This document shows, in pieces, positions 26,569 through 40,500 of a stretch of 64,000 nucleotides of DNA. The translations under genes were made by a program, and so were the position numbers. Numbering within the stretch: the stretch's first letter is position 1; every line of letters begins with the position of its first letter. Source of the DNA: Liolophura sinensis (lineage: Eukaryota > Mollusca > Polyplacophora > Chitonida > Chitonidae). Location: assembly GCF_032854445.1 (NCBI RefSeq), contig NW_027018025.1:49526-113525 (forward strand), given 5' to 3'. The notes below the pieces were generated by a model. It was not told the origin of the DNA and made no database searches. It saw nothing but the letters and a program-made list of their open reading frames with translations.

Positions 26569-27117
26569 GGCTACACTGCAGTGTGTATTAAAGGCGACTG
26601 GTAATTACTATATTAAAACTTTTGGCTACAAGTTATGTGCTCTTCGGAAGCCCAGAAGACCTCAAATCTTGGGCCAAGCCCATTTAACTCACCCAGCAAT
26701 TTTCTTACTTCTAAGTCGAAGCAAACTTAATGTCTTTACCTACATCTAGAAAATCAACACCATTTGTATATAGAAGACGAATGGTACTTGATACAGTCTG
26801 CTCTAAAAACTACAATTGAACACTCACCCACATCAAACAGGTGACAAAAGATGCGGAAGTGTGCCAGGCATCGGCAGGTGTTAAAAACTTGCAAATTTCC
26901 CTGGTCTCCAAGGTGTACTAGCCGTTGCTGGGCACGTGATTGTGACTTCAATCATTATTTACACGTCGCTACAGCCAAAAGTATTGGTCGGAGAGCCACG
27001 CGATTTGCACCATTCGATTTCTCGTCACAAAATACATCGGGTTAGCCTTTTACCAACAGCATTGGAACAATTTTCCCACTTTTGGATTTTTGCATGGTCA
27101 TTTTGCTAATTGAAATC
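26569..27117 (+). repeat. First M-type (marker) B monomer
   Basis: This variant carries GCAGTGTGTATTAAAGGCG in place of the usual ATGTGTACCATGGCG, GGTAATTAC in place of GGTCATTAC, and CGAAGCAAACTTAATG followed by the stop-creating CATCTAGAAAATC. The same marker set starts units at 28,768, 33,176, 37,580, 41,981, 45,282, 54,082, 57,932, 60,682 and 63,430. A partial version starts at 60,132. This copy has a missing T in AAATCTTGGGCC and an extra A in AAAACTTTTGG. The marker loses the CCATGG site near offset 20 that other B units have, so it can be told apart by digestion. Confidence 0.85.
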
Positions 27118-28767
27118 GGCTACACTGTAATGTGTACCATGGCGTCTTGTCATTATTATATTAAACATTTGGCTCTAAGTTATGTGCTCTTCGGTAGCCC
27201 AGAAGACCTCAAATCTTTGGGCCAAGCCCATTTAACTCACCCAGCAATTTTCTTACTTCTAAGTCCAAGAAAATCTCAATGTCTTTATCTACATGTAGAA
27301 AAACAACACCATTTGTATATAGAAAACGAATGGTACTTGATACAGTCCGCTCTAAAAACCACAATTGAACACTCACCCACATCAAACAGGTGCCAAAAGA
27401 TGCGGAAGTGTTCCAGGCATCGGCAGGTGTTGAAAAAATTGCAAATTTCTCTGGTTTCCAAGGAGTACAAGCCGTTGCTGGGCACGTGATTGTGACTTCA
27501 ATCATTATTTACACGTCGCTACAGCCAAAAGTATTGCTCGGAGAGCCACGCGGTTTGTACCATTCGATTTCTCGCCACAAAATACATCGGATTAGATATT
27601 TACCAACAGCATTGGAACAATTGTTCCACTTTTGTATTTTTGCCTGGTCATTTTGCTAATTGAAATCGGCTACACTGTAATGTGTACCATGGCGACTGGT
27701 CATTACTATATTAAACCTTTGGCTACAAGTTATGTGCTCTTCGGTAGCCCAGAGGACCTCAAATCTTTGGGACAAGCCCATTTAACTGACCCAGCAATTT
27801 TCTTACTTCTAAGTCCAAGAAAAACTCAATGTCTTTATCTACATGTAGAAAATCAACACCATTTGTATATAGAAAACGAATGGTACTTGATAGAGTCTGC
27901 TCTAAAAATTACAATTGAACACTCACCCACATCAAACAGGTGCCAAAACATGCGGAAGTGTGCCAGGCATCGGCAGGTGTTGAAAAAATTGAAAATTTCC
28001 CTGGTCTCCAAGGAGTACAAGTCGTTGCTGGGCACGTGATTGTGAATTCAATCATTATTTACACGTCGCTACAGCCAAAAGTATTGATCGGAGAGCCACG
28101 CGGTTTGCACCATTCGATTTCTCGTCACAAAATACATCGGATTTAAGTTTTACCAACAGCATTGGAACAATTTTTCCACTTTTGGATTTTTGCATGGTCA
28201 TTTTGTCAATTGAAATCGGCTACACTGCAATGTGTACCATGGCGACTGGTCATTACTATATTAAACTTTTGGCTACAAGTTATGTGCTCTTCGGAAGCCC
28301 AGAAGACCTCAAATCTTTGGGCCAAGCCCAATTAACTCACCCAGCAATTTTCTTACTTCTAAGTCCAAGACAAACTCAATGTCTTTATCTACATGTAGAA
28401 AAACAACACCATTTGTATATAGAGAACGAATGCTACTTGATACAGTCCGCTCTAAAAACTACAATTGAACACTCACCCACATCAAACAGGTGCCAAAACA
28501 TGCGGAAGTGTGCCAGGCATCGGCAGGTGTTGAAAAACTTGCAAATTTGTCTGGTTTCCAAGGAGTACGAGCCGTTGCTGGGCACGTGATTGTGACTTCA
28601 ATTATTATTTACACGTCGCTACAGCCAAAAGTATTGGTCGGAGAGCCACGCGGTTTGCACCATTCGATTTCTCGTCACAAAAATACATCCGATTAGACTT
28701 TTACCAAAAGCATTGAAACAGTTTTTCCACTTTTGATGTTTGCATGGTCATTTTGCTAATTGAAATC

Positions 28768-31700
28768 GGCTACACTGCAGTGTGTATTAAAGGCGACTGG
28801 TAATTACTATATTAAACTTTTGGCTACAAGTTATGTGCTCTTCGGAAGCCCAGAAGACCTCAAATCTTTGGGCCAAGCCCATTTAACTCACCCAGCAATT
28901 TTCTTACTTCTAAGTCGAAGCAAACTTAATGTCTTTACCTACATCTAGAAAATCAACACCATTTGTATATAGAAGACGAATGGTACTTGATACAGTCTGC
29001 TCTAAAAACTACAATTGAACACTCACCCACATCAAACAGGTGACAAAAGATGCGGAAGTGTGCCAGGCATCGGCAGGTGTTAAAAAACTTGCAAATTTCC
29101 CTGGTCTCCAAGGTGTACTAGCCGTTGCTGGGCACGTGATTGTGACTTCAATCATTATTTACACGTCGCTACAGCCAAAATTATTGGTCGGAGAGCCACG
29201 CGATTTGCACCATTCGACTTCTCGTCACAAATTACATCGGGTTAGACTTTTACCAACAGCATTGGAACAATTTTTCTACTTTTGGATTTTTGCCTGATCA
29301 TTTTGCTAATTGAAATCGGCTACACTGTAATGTGTACCATGGCGACTGGTCATTACTATATTAAACTTTTGGCTACAAGTTATGTGCTCTTCGGTAGCCC
29401 AGAAGACCTCAAATCTTTGGGCCAAGCCCATTTAACTCACCCAGCAATTTTCTTACTTCTAAGTCCAAGGAAATCTCAATGTCTTTATCTACATGTAGAA
29501 AAACACCACCATTTGTATATAGAAAACGAATGGTACTTGATACAGTCCGCTCTAAAAACTACAATTGAACACTCACCCACATCAAACAGGTGCCAAAAGA
29601 TGCGGAAGTGTGCCAGGCATCGGCAGCTGTTGAAAAAATTGCAAATTTCTCTGGTTTCCAAGGAGTACAAGCCGTTTGCTGGGCACGTGATTGTGACTTC
29701 AATCATTATTTACACGTCGCTACAGCCAAAAGTATTGGTCGGAGAGCCACGCGATTTGCACCATTCGATTTCTCGTCACAAAATACATCGGATTAGATAT
29801 TTACCAACAGCATTGGAACATTTTTTCCACTTTTGTATTTTTGCCTGGTGATTTTGCTAATTGAAATCGGCTACACTGTAATGTGTACCTTGGCGACTGG
29901 TCATTACTATATTAAACTTTTGGCTACAAGTTATGTGCTCTTCGGAAGCCCAGAAGACCTTAAATCTTTGGGCCAAGCCCATTTAACTGACCCAGCAATT
30001 TTCTTACTTCTAAGTCCAAGAAAAACTCAATGTCTTTATCTACATGTAGGAAAAACAACACCATTTGTATATAGAAAACGAATGGTACTTGATACAGTCT
30101 GCTCTAAAAACTACAATTGAACACTCACCCACATCAAACAGGTGCCAAAAGATGCGGAAGTGTTCCAGGCATCGGCAGGTGTTGAAAAAATTGAAAATTT
30201 GTCTGGTTTCCAAGGAGTACAAGCCGTTGCTGGGCACGTGATTGTGACTTTAAATCATTATTTACACGTCGCTACAGCCAAAAGTAATGGTCGGAGAGCC
30301 ACGCGGTTTGCATCATTCGATTTTTCGTCACAAATTACATCGGATTAGGCTTTTACCAACGACATTGAAACAATTTTTTCTACTTTTGGATTTTTGCCTT
30401 ATCATTTTGCTAATTGAAATCTGCTACACTGCAGTGTGTACCATGGCGACTGGTCATTACTATATTAAACATTTTTCTACAAGTTATGTGCTCTTCGGTA
30501 GCCCAGAAGACCTCAAATCTTTGGGCCAAGCCCATTTAACTCACCCAGCAATTTTCTTACTTCTAAGTCCAAGAAAAACTCAATGTCTTTATCTACATGT
30601 AGAAAAACAACACCATTTGTATACAGAAAACGAATGGTACTTGATACAGTCTGCTCTAAAAACTACAATTGAACACTCACCCACAACAAAAAGGTGCCAA
30701 AACATGCGGAAGTGTGCCAGGCATCGGCAGGTGTTGAAAAAATTGAAAATTTGTCTGGTTTCCAAGGAGTACAAGCCGTTGCTGGGCACGTGATTGTGAC
30801 CTTTAATCATTATTTACACGTCGCTACAGCCAAAAGTATTGGTCGGAGAGGCCACGCGGTTTGCACATTCGATTTCTCGTCACAAAATACATCGGATTAG
30901 ATATTTACCAACAGCATTGGAACATTTTTTTCCAATTTTGTATTTTTGGCCTGGTTATTTTGCTAATTGAAAATCGACTACACTGCAATGTGTACTATGG
31001 CGACTGGTTATTACTATATTAAACATTTGGCTACAAGTTATGTGCTCTTCGTAAGCCCAGAAGACCTCAAGTCTTTGGGCCAAGCCCATTTAACTCACCC
31101 AGCAATTTTCTTACTTCTAAGTCCAAGAAAATCTCAATGTCTTTATCTACATGTAGAAAAACAACACCATTTGTGTATAGAAAACGAATGGTACTTGATA
31201 CAGTCTGCTCTAAAAACTACAATTGAACACTCACCCACATCAAACAGGTGCCAAAAGATGCGGAAGTGTGCTAGGCATCGGCAGGTGTTGAAAAGATTGA
31301 AAATTTTCCTGGTTTCCAGGAGTACAAGCCGTTGCTGGGCACGTGATTGTGACTTTAATCATTATTTACACGTCGCTACAGCCAAAATTATTGGTCGGAG
31401 AGCCACGCGGTTTGCACCATTCGATTTCTCGTCACAAAATACATCCGATTAAACTTTTACCAACAGCATTGGAACAATTTTCCCACTTTTGGATTTTTGC
31501 ATGGTCATTTTGTCAATTGAAATCGGCTACACTGTAATGTGTACCATGGCGTCTGGTCATTATTATATTAAACATATGGGCTCTAAGTTATGTGCCCTTC
31601 GGTAGCCCAGAAGACCTCAAATCTTTGGGCCAAGCCCATTTAACTCACCCAGCAATTTTCTTACTTCTAAGTCCAAGACAAACTCAATGTCTTTATCTAC

Positions 31701-33175
31701 ATGTAGAAAAACAACACCATTTGTATATAGAAAACGAATGGTACTTGATACAGTCCGCTCTAAAAACCACAATTGAACACTCACTCACATCAAACAGGTG
31801 CCAAAACATGCGAAAGTGTGCCAGGCATCGGCAGGTGTTGAAAAAATTGCAAATTTCTCTGGTTTCCAAGGAGTACAAGTCGTTGCTGGGCACGTGATTG
31901 TGACTTCAATCATTATTTACACGTCGCTACAGCCAAAAGTATTGCTCGGAGAGCCACGCGGTTTGTACCATTCGATTTCTCGCCACAAAATACATCGGAT
32001 TAGATATTTACCAACAGCATTGGAACATTTTTTCCACTTTTGTATTTTTGCCTGGTCATTTTGCTAATTGAAATCGGCTACACTGTAATGTGTACCATGG
32101 CGACTGGTCATTACTATATTAAACTTTTGGCTACAAGTTATGTGCTCTTCGGTAGCCCAGAAGACCTGAAATCTTTGGGCCAAGCCCATTTAACTCACCC
32201 AGCAATTTTCTTACTTCTAAGTCCAAGAAAAACTCAATGTCTTTATCTACATGTAGAAAAACAACACCATTTGTATATAGAAAACGAATGGTACTTGATA
32301 GAGTCTGCTCTAAAAACTACAATTGAACACTCACCCACATCAAACAGGTGCCAAAAGATGCGGAAGTGTGCCAGGCATCGGCAGGTGTTGAAAAAATTGA
32401 AAATTTCCCTGGTTTCCAAGGAGTATAAGTCGTTGCTGGGCACGTGATTGTGAATTCAATCATTATTTACACGTCGCTACAGCCAAAAGTATTGATCGGA
32501 GAGCCACGCGGATTGCACCATTCGATTTCTCGTCACAAAATACATCGGATTTAAGTTTTACCAACAGCATTGGAACAATTTTTCCACTTTTGGATTTTTG
32601 CATGGTGATTTTGTCAATTGAAATCGGCTACACTGCAATGTGTACCATGGCGACTGGTCATTACTATATTCAACTTTTGGCTACAAGTTATGTGGTCTTC
32701 GGAAGCCCAGAAGACCTCAAATCTTTGGGCCAAGCCCAATTAACTCACCCAGCAATTTTCTTACTTCTAAGTCCAAGACAAACTCAATGTCTTTATCTAC
32801 ATGTAGAAAAACAACACCATTTGTATATAGAAAACGAATGCTACTTGATACAGTCCGCTCTAAAAACTACAATTGAACACTCACCCACATCAAACAGGTG
32901 CCAAAACATGCGGAATTGTGCCAGGCATCGGCAGGTGTTGAAAAAATTGCAAATTTCTCTGGTTTCCAAAGAGTACAAGCCGTTGCTGGGCACGTGATTG
33001 TGACTTCAATCATTATTTACACGTCGCTACAGCCAAAAGTATTGCTCGGAGAGCCACGCGGTTTGCACCATTCGATTTCTCGTCACAAAATACATCGGAT
33101 TGGACTTTTACCAAAAGCATTGAAACAGTTTTTCTACTTTTGGATTTTTGCATGGTCATTTTGCTAATTGAAATC
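28768..33175 (+). repeat. Family B eight-unit higher-order repeat, copy 1
   Basis: Eight monomers run from one M-type unit to the next, 4,408 bp in all. In order they are M-type (28,768), a unit with TTTTGCCTGATCATTTTG (29,318), a unit starting at 29,869, a unit with CATTTTTCTACAAG (30,422), a GGTTATTAC/TTCGTAAGCCC unit (30,976), a CATATGGGCTCT unit (31,525), a GATAGAGTCTGC unit (32,076) and a TATTCAACTTTTGGC/GTGGTCTTCGG unit (32,626). Units 3 and 4 differ from those in copies 2 and 3, so this copy either predates a replacement or received one. Many one-base indels lie at 29.67-31.6 kb. Confidence 0.85.
29670..31580. other. Patch rich in single-base indels (1)
   Basis: Insertions or deletions of one base lie in GCCGTTTGCTGGG, TGTAGGAAAAACAACACC, GACTTTAAATC, GTGACCTTTAATC, GGAGAGGCCACG, TTTGCACATTCG, CATTTTTTTCC, TTTTTGGCCTGG, GAAAATCGACT, TTTCCAGGAGT and CATATGGGCTC. 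Unit lengths here are 553 and 554 bp against 550 elsewhere. Most changes fall in or beside homopolymers. This looks like unpolished long-read consensus rather than real variation. Confidence 0.7.
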
Positions 33176-36100
33176 GGCTACACTGCAGTGTGTACTAAAG
33201 GCGACTGGTAATTACTATATTAAACATTTGGCTACAAGTTATGTGCTCTTCGGTAGCCCAGAAGACCTCAAATCTTTGGGCCAAGCCCATTTAACTCACC
33301 CAGCAATTTTCTTACTTCTAAGTCGAAGCAAACTTAATGTCTTTACCTACATCTAGAAAATCAACACCATTTGTATATAGAAGACGAATGGTACTTGATA
33401 CAGTCTGCTCTAAAAACTACAATTGAACACTCACCCACATCAAACAGGTGCCAAAAGATGCGGAAGTGTGCCAGGCATCGGCAGGTGTTAAAAAACTAGC
33501 AAATTTCCCTGGTCTCCAAGGTGTACTAGCCGTTGCTGGGCACGTGATTGTGACTTCAATCATTATTTACACGTCGCTACAGCCAAAAGTATTGGTCGGA
33601 GAGCCACGCGATTCGCACCATTCGATTTCTCGTCACAAAATACATCGGGTTAGACTTTTACCAACAGCATTGGAACAACTTTTCAATTTTTGGATTTTTG
33701 CCTTATCATTTTGCTAATTGAAATCGGCTACACTGTAATGTGTACCATGGCGACTGGTCATTACTATATTAAACTTTTGGCTTCAAGTTATGTGCTCTTC
33801 GGTAGCCCAGAAGACCTCAAATCTTTGGGCCAAGCCCATTTAACTCACCCAGCAATTTTCTTACTTCTAAGTCCAAGAAAAACTCAATGTTTTTATCTAC
33901 ATGTAGAAAAACAACACCATTTGTATATAGAAAACGAATGGTACTTGATAGAGTCTGCTCTAAAAACTACAATTGAACACTCACCCACATCAAAAAGGTG
34001 CCAAAAGATGCGGAAGTGTGCCAGGCATCGGCAGGTGTTGAAAACATTAAAAATTTCCCTGGTTTTCAAGGAGTACAAGCCGTTGCTGGGCACGTGATTG
34101 TGACTTCAATCATTATTTACACGTCGCTAAAGCCAAAAGTATTGGTCGGAGAGCCACGCGGTTTGCACCATTCGATTTCTCGTCACAAAATGCATCGGAT
34201 TAGATATTTACCAACAGCATTGGAACATTATTTCCACTTTTGGATTTTTGCCTGGTCATTTTGCTAAATGAAATCGGCTACACTGCAATGTGTACTATGG
34301 CGACTGGTTATTACTATATTAAACATTTGGCTACAAGTTATGTGCTCTTCGGAAGCCCAGAAGACCTCAAGTCTTTGGGCCAAGCCCATTTAACTCACCC
34401 AGCAATTTTCTTACTTCTAAGTCCAAGAAAAACTCAAAGTCTTTATCTACATGTAGAAAAACACCACCATTTGTATATAGAAAACGAATGGTACTTGATA
34501 GAGTCTGCTCTAAAAACTACAATTGAACACTCACCCACATCAAACAGGTGCCAAAAGATGCGGAAGTGTGCCAGGTATCGGCAGGTGTTGAAAAAATTTA
34601 AAATTTCCCTGGTTTCCAAGGAGTACAAGTTGTTGCTGGGCACGTGATTGTGACTTCAATCATTATTTACACGTCGCTACAGCCAAAAGTATTGATCGGA
34701 GAGCCACGCGGTTTGCACCATTCGATTTCTCGTCACAAAATACATCGGATTTTAGTTTTACCAACAGCATTGGAACAATTTTTCCACTTTTGGATTTTTG
34801 CATGGTCATTTTGTCAATTGAAATCGGCTACACTGCAATGTGTACCATGGCGACTGGTCATTACTATATTAAACTTTTGGCTACAAGTTATGTGCTCTTC
34901 GGAAGCCCAGAAGACCTCAAATCTTTGGGCCAAGCCCAATTTACTCACCCAGCAATTTTCTTACTTCTAAGTCCAAGACAAACTCAATGTCTTTATCTAC
35001 ATGTAGAAAAACAACACCATTTATATATAGAAAACGAATGGTTCTTGATACAGTCTGCTCTAAAAACTACAATTGAACACTCACCCACATCAAAAAGGTG
35101 CCAAAACATGCGGAAGTGTGCCAGGCATCGGCAGGTGTTGAAAAAATTGAAAATTTGTCTGGTTTCCAAGGAGTACAAGCCGTTGCTGGGCACGTGATTG
35201 TGACTTTAATCATTATTTACACGTCGCTACAGCCAAAAGTATTGGTCGGAGAGCCACGCGGTTTGCACCATTCGATTTCTCGTCACAAAATACATCGGAT
35301 TAGATATTTACCAACAGCATTGGAACATTTTTTCCACTTTTGTATTTTTGCCTGGTTATTTTGCTAATTGAAATCGGCTACACTGCAATGTGTACTATGG
35401 CGACTGGTTATTACTATATTAAACATTTGGCTACAAGTTATGTGCTCTTCGTAAGCCCAGAAGACCTTAAATCTTTGGGCCAAGCCCATTTAACTCACCC
35501 AGCAATTTTCTTACTTCTAAGTCCAAGAAAATCTCAATGTCTTTATCTACATGTAGAAAAACAACACCATTTGTATATAGAAAACGAATGGTACTTGATA
35601 CAGTCTGCTCTAAAAACTACAATTGAACACTCACCCACATCAAACAGGTGCCAAAAGATGCGGAAGTGTGCCAGGCATCGGCAGGTGTTGAAAAGATTGA
35701 AAATTCTCCTGGTTTCCAAGGAGTACAAGCCGTTGCTGGGCACGTGATTGTGACTTTAATCATTATTTACACGTCGCTACAGCCAAAAGTATTGGTTGGA
35801 GAGCCACGCGGTTTGCACCATTCGATTTCTCGTCACAAAATACATCCGATTAAACTTTTACCAACAGCATTGGAACAATTTTCCCACTTTTGGATTTTTG
35901 CATGGTCATTTTGTCAATTGAAATCGGCTACACTGTAATGTGTACCATGGCGTCTGGTCATTATTATATTAAACATATGGCTCTAAGTTATGTGCCCTTC
36001 GGTAGCCCGAAGACCTCAAATCTTTGGGCCAAGCCCATTTAACTCACCCAGCAATTTTCTTACTTCTAAGTCCAAGACAATCTCAATGTCTTTATCTACA

Positions 36101-37579
36101 TGTAGAAAAACGACACCATTTGTATATAGAAAAACGAATGGTACTTGATACAGTCCGCTCTAAAAACCACAATTGAACACTCACCCACATCAAACAGGTG
36201 CCAAAACATGCGAAAGTGTGCCAGGCATCCGGCAGGTGTTGAAAAATTGCAAATTTCCCTGGTTTCCAAGGAGTACAAGCCGTTGCTGGGCACGTGATTG
36301 TGACTTCAATAATTATTTACACGTCGCTACAGCCAAAAGTATTGGTCGGAGAGCCACGCGGTTTTGTACCAATCGATTTCTCGCCACAAAATACATCGGA
36401 TTAGATATTTACCAACAGCATTGGAACATTTTTTCCACTTTTGGATTTTGCATGGTCATTTTGCTAATTGAAATCGGCTACACTGTAATGTGTACCATGG
36501 CGACCTGGTCATTACTATATTAAACTTTTGGCTACAAGTTATGTGCTCTTCGGTAGCCCAGAAGACCTGGAAATCTTTGGGCCAAGCCCATTTAAACTCA
36601 CCCAGCAATTTTCTTACTTCTAAGTCCAAGAAAAACTCAATGTCTTTATCTACATGTAGAAAAACAACACCATTTGTATATAGAAAACGAATGGTACTTG
36701 ATAGAGTCTGCTCTAAAAACTACAATTGAACACTCACCCACATCAAACAGGTGCCAAAAGATGCGGAAGTGTGCCAGGCATCGGCAGGTGTTGAAAAAAT
36801 TGAAAATTTCCCTGGTTTCAAGGAGTATAAGTCGTTGCTGGGCACGTGATTGTGAATTCAATCATTATTTACACGTCGCTACAGCCAAAATTATTGATCG
36901 GAGAGCCACGCGGATTGCACCATTCGATTTTCTCGTCACAAAATACATCGGATTTAAGTTTTACCAACAGCATTGGAACAATTTTTCCACTTTTGGATTT
37001 TTGCATGGTGATTTTGTCAATTGAAAATCAGCTACACTGGAATGTGTACCATGGCGACTGGTCATTACAATATTCAACTTTTGGCTACAAGTTATGTGGT
37101 CTTCGGAAGCCCAGAAGACCTCAAATCTTTGGGCCAAGCCCAATTAACTCACCCAGCAATTTTCTTACTTCTAAGTCCAAGACAAACTCAATGTCTTTAT
37201 CTACATGTAGAAAAACAACACCATTTGTATATAGAGAACGAATGCTACTTGATACAGTCCGCTCTAAAAACTACAATTGAACACTCACCCACATCAAACA
37301 GGTGCCAAAACATGCGGAAGTGTGCCAGGCATCGGCAGGTGTTGAAAAAATTGCAAATTTCTCTGGTTTCCAAGGAGTACAAGCCGTTGCTGGGCACGTA
37401 ATTGTGACTTCAATCATTATTTACACGTCGCTACAGCCAAAAGTATTGCTCGGAGAGCCACGCGGTTTGCACCATTCGATTTCTCGTCACAAAATACATC
37501 GGATTAGACTTTTACCAAAAGCATTGAAACAGTTTTTCCACTTTTGGATCTTTGCATGGTCATTTTGCTAATTGAAATC
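33176..37579 (+). repeat. Family B eight-unit higher-order repeat, copy 2
   Basis: It starts at an M-type unit and runs 4,404 bp. The order is M, a TTGCCTTATC unit (33,726), a GGTTATTAC/TTCGGAAGCCC unit (34,276), a CCCAATTTACTC unit (34,826), a GGTTATTAC/TTCGTAAGCCC unit (35,376), a CATATGGCTCTAAG unit (35,926), a GATAGAGTCTGC unit (36,476) and a GAAAATCAGCTACACTGG unit (37,030). The last three carry a dense set of one-base indels absent from the matching units of copy 3. Confidence 0.9.
36000..37030. other. Patch rich in single-base indels (2)
   Basis: Compared with the equivalent units at 40.3-41.4 kb, one-base changes occur in TAGCCCGAAGACC, AGAAAAACGAATGG, GCATCCGGCAGG, GTTGAAAAATTGC, CGGTTTTGTACC, TTTGGATTTTGCATGG, GCGACCTGGTC, GACCTGGAAATC, TTTAAACTCACC, GGTTTCAAGGAG, GATTTTCTCGTC and GAAAATCAGC. 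The clean partner makes consensus error the simplest reading. Confidence 0.75.
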
Positions 37580-40500
37580 GGCTACACTGCAGTGTGTACT
37601 AAAGGCGACTGGTAATTACTATATTAAACTTTTGGCTACAAGTTATGTGCTCTTCGGTAGCCCAGAAGACCTCAAATCTTTGGGCCAAGCCCATTTAACT
37701 CACCCAGCAATTTTCTTACTTCTAAGTCGAAGCAAACTTAATGTCTTTACCTACATCTAGAAAATCAACACCATTTGTATATAGAAGACGAATGGTACTT
37801 GATACAGTCTGCTCTAAAAACTACAATTGAACACTCACCCACATCAAACAGGTGCCAAAAGATGTGGAAGTGTGCCAGGCATCGGCAGGTGTTAAAAAAC
37901 TAACAAATTTCCCTGGTCTCCAAGGTGTACTAGCCGTTGCTGGGCACGTGATTGTGACTTCAATCATTATTTACACGTCGCTACAGCCAAAAGTATTGGT
38001 CGGAGAGCCACGCGATTTGCACCATTCGATTTCTCGTCACAAAATACATCGGGTTAGACTTTTACCAACAGCATTGGAACAACTTTTCAACTTTTGGACT
38101 TTTGCCTTATCATTTTGCTAATTGAAATCGGCTACACTGTAATGTGTACCATGGATACTGGTCATTACTATATTAAACTTTTGGCCTTAAGTTATGTGCT
38201 CTTCGGTAGCCCAGAAGACCTCAAATCTTTGGGCCAAGCCCATTTAACTCACCCAGCAAGTTTCTTACTTCTAAGTCCAAGAAAAACTCAATGTTTTTAT
38301 CTACATGTAGAAAAACAACACCATTTGTATATAGAAAACGAATGGTACTTGATAGAGTCTGCTCTAAAAACTACAATTGGACACTCACCCACATCAAAAA
38401 GGTGCCAAAAGATGCGGAAGTGTGCCAGGCATCGGCAGGTGTTGAAAACATTTAAAAATTTCCCTGGTTTTCAAGGAGTACAAGCCGTTGCTGGGCACGT
38501 GATTGTGACTTCAATCATTATTTACACGTCGCTACAGCCAAACGTATTGGTCGGAGAGCCACGCGGTTTGCATCATTCGATTTCTCGTCACAAAATGCAT
38601 CGGATTAGATATTTACCAACAGCATTGGAACATTATTTCCACTTTTGGATTTTTGCCTGGTCATTTTGCTAATTGAAATCGGCTACACTGCAATGTGTAC
38701 TATGGCGACTGGTTATTACTATATTAAACATTTGGCTACAAGTTATGTGCTCTTCGGAAGCCCAGAAGACCTCAAGTCTTTGGGCCAAGCCCATTTAACT
38801 CACCCAGCAATTTTCTTACTTCTAAGTCCAAGAAAAACTCAATGTCTTTATCTACATGTAGAAAAACACCACCATTTGTATATAGAAAACGAATGGTACT
38901 TGATAGAGTCTGCTCTAAAAACTACAATTGAACACTCACCCACATCAAACAGGTGCCAAAAGATGCGGAAGTGTGCCAGGTATCGGCAGGTGTTGAAAAA
39001 ATTTAAAATTTCCCTGGTTTCCAAGGAGTACAAGTTGTTGCTGGGCACGTGATTGTGACTTCAATCATTATTTACACGTCGCTACAGCCAAAAGTATTGA
39101 TCGGAGAGCCACGCGGTTTGCACCATTCGATTTCTCGTCACAAAATACATCGGATTTTAGTTTTACCAACAGCATTGGAACAATTTTTCCACTTTTGGAT
39201 TTTTGCATGGTCATTTTGTCAATTGAAATCGGCTACACTGCAATGTGTACCATGGCGACTGGTCATTACTATATTAAACTTTTGGCTACAAGTTATGTGC
39301 TCTTCGGAAGCCCAGAAGACCTCAAATCTTTGGGCCAAGCCCAATTTACTCACCCAGCAATTTTCTTACTTCTAAGTCCAAGACAAACTCAATGTCTTTA
39401 TCTACATGTAGAAAAACAACACCATTTATATATAGAAAACGAATGGTTCTTGATACAGTCTGCTCTAAAAACTACAATTGAACACTCACCCACATCAAAA
39501 AGGTGCCAAAACATGCGGAAGTGTGCCAGGCATCGGCAGGTGTTGAAAAAATTGAAAATTTGTCTGGTTTCCAAGGAGTACAAGCCGTTGCTGGGCACGT
39601 GATTGTGACTTTAATCATTATTTACACGTCGCTACAGCCAAAAGTATTGGTCGGAGAGCCACGCGGTTTGCACCATTCGATTTCTCGTCACAAAATACAT
39701 TGGATTAGATATTTACCAACAGCATTGGAACATTTTTTCCACTTTTGTATTTTTGCCTGGTTATTTTGCTAATTGAAATCGGCTACACTGCAATGTGTAC
39801 CATGGCGACTGGTTATTACTATATTAAACATTTGGCTACAAGTTATGTGCTCTTCGTAAGCCCAGAAGACCTCAAATCTTTGGGCCAAGCCCATTTAACT
39901 CACCCAGCAATTTTCTTACTTCTAAGTCCAAGAAAATCTCAATGTCTTTATCTACATGTAGAAAAACAACACCATTTGTATATAGAAAACGAATGGTACT
40001 TGATACAGTCTGCTCTAAAAACTACAATTGAACACTCACCCACATCAAACAGGTGCCAAAAGATGCGGAAGTGTGCCAGGCATCGGCAGGTGTTGAAAAG
40101 ATTGAAAATTTTCCTGGTTTCCAAGGAGTACAAGCCGTTGCTGGGCACGTGATTGTGACTTTAATCATTATTTACACGTCGCTACAGCCAAAAGTATTGG
40201 TTGGAGAGCCACGCGGTTTGCACCATTCGATTTCTCGTCACAAAATACATCCGATTAAACTTTTACCAACAGCATTGGAACAATTTTCCCACTTTTGGAT
40301 TTTTGCATGGTCATTTTGTCAATTGAAATCGGCTACACTGTAATGTGTACCATGGCGTCTGGTCATTATTATATTAAACATATGGCTCTAAGTTATGTGC
40401 CCTTCGGTAGCCCAGAAGACCTCAAATCTTTGGGCCAAGCCCATTTAACTCACCCAGCAATTTTCTTACTTCTAAGTCCAAGACAATCTCAATGTCTTTA

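Noticed and set aside
38094-38672. 192-codon open frame, the longest seen, also at 42,495-43,073 and 45,796-46,374
   Set aside because: It arises from a one-base insertion (CATTTAAAAATTTCC) that joins two frames across the monomer. The three copies are duplicates of one higher-order-repeat unit, so they are not independent evidence.
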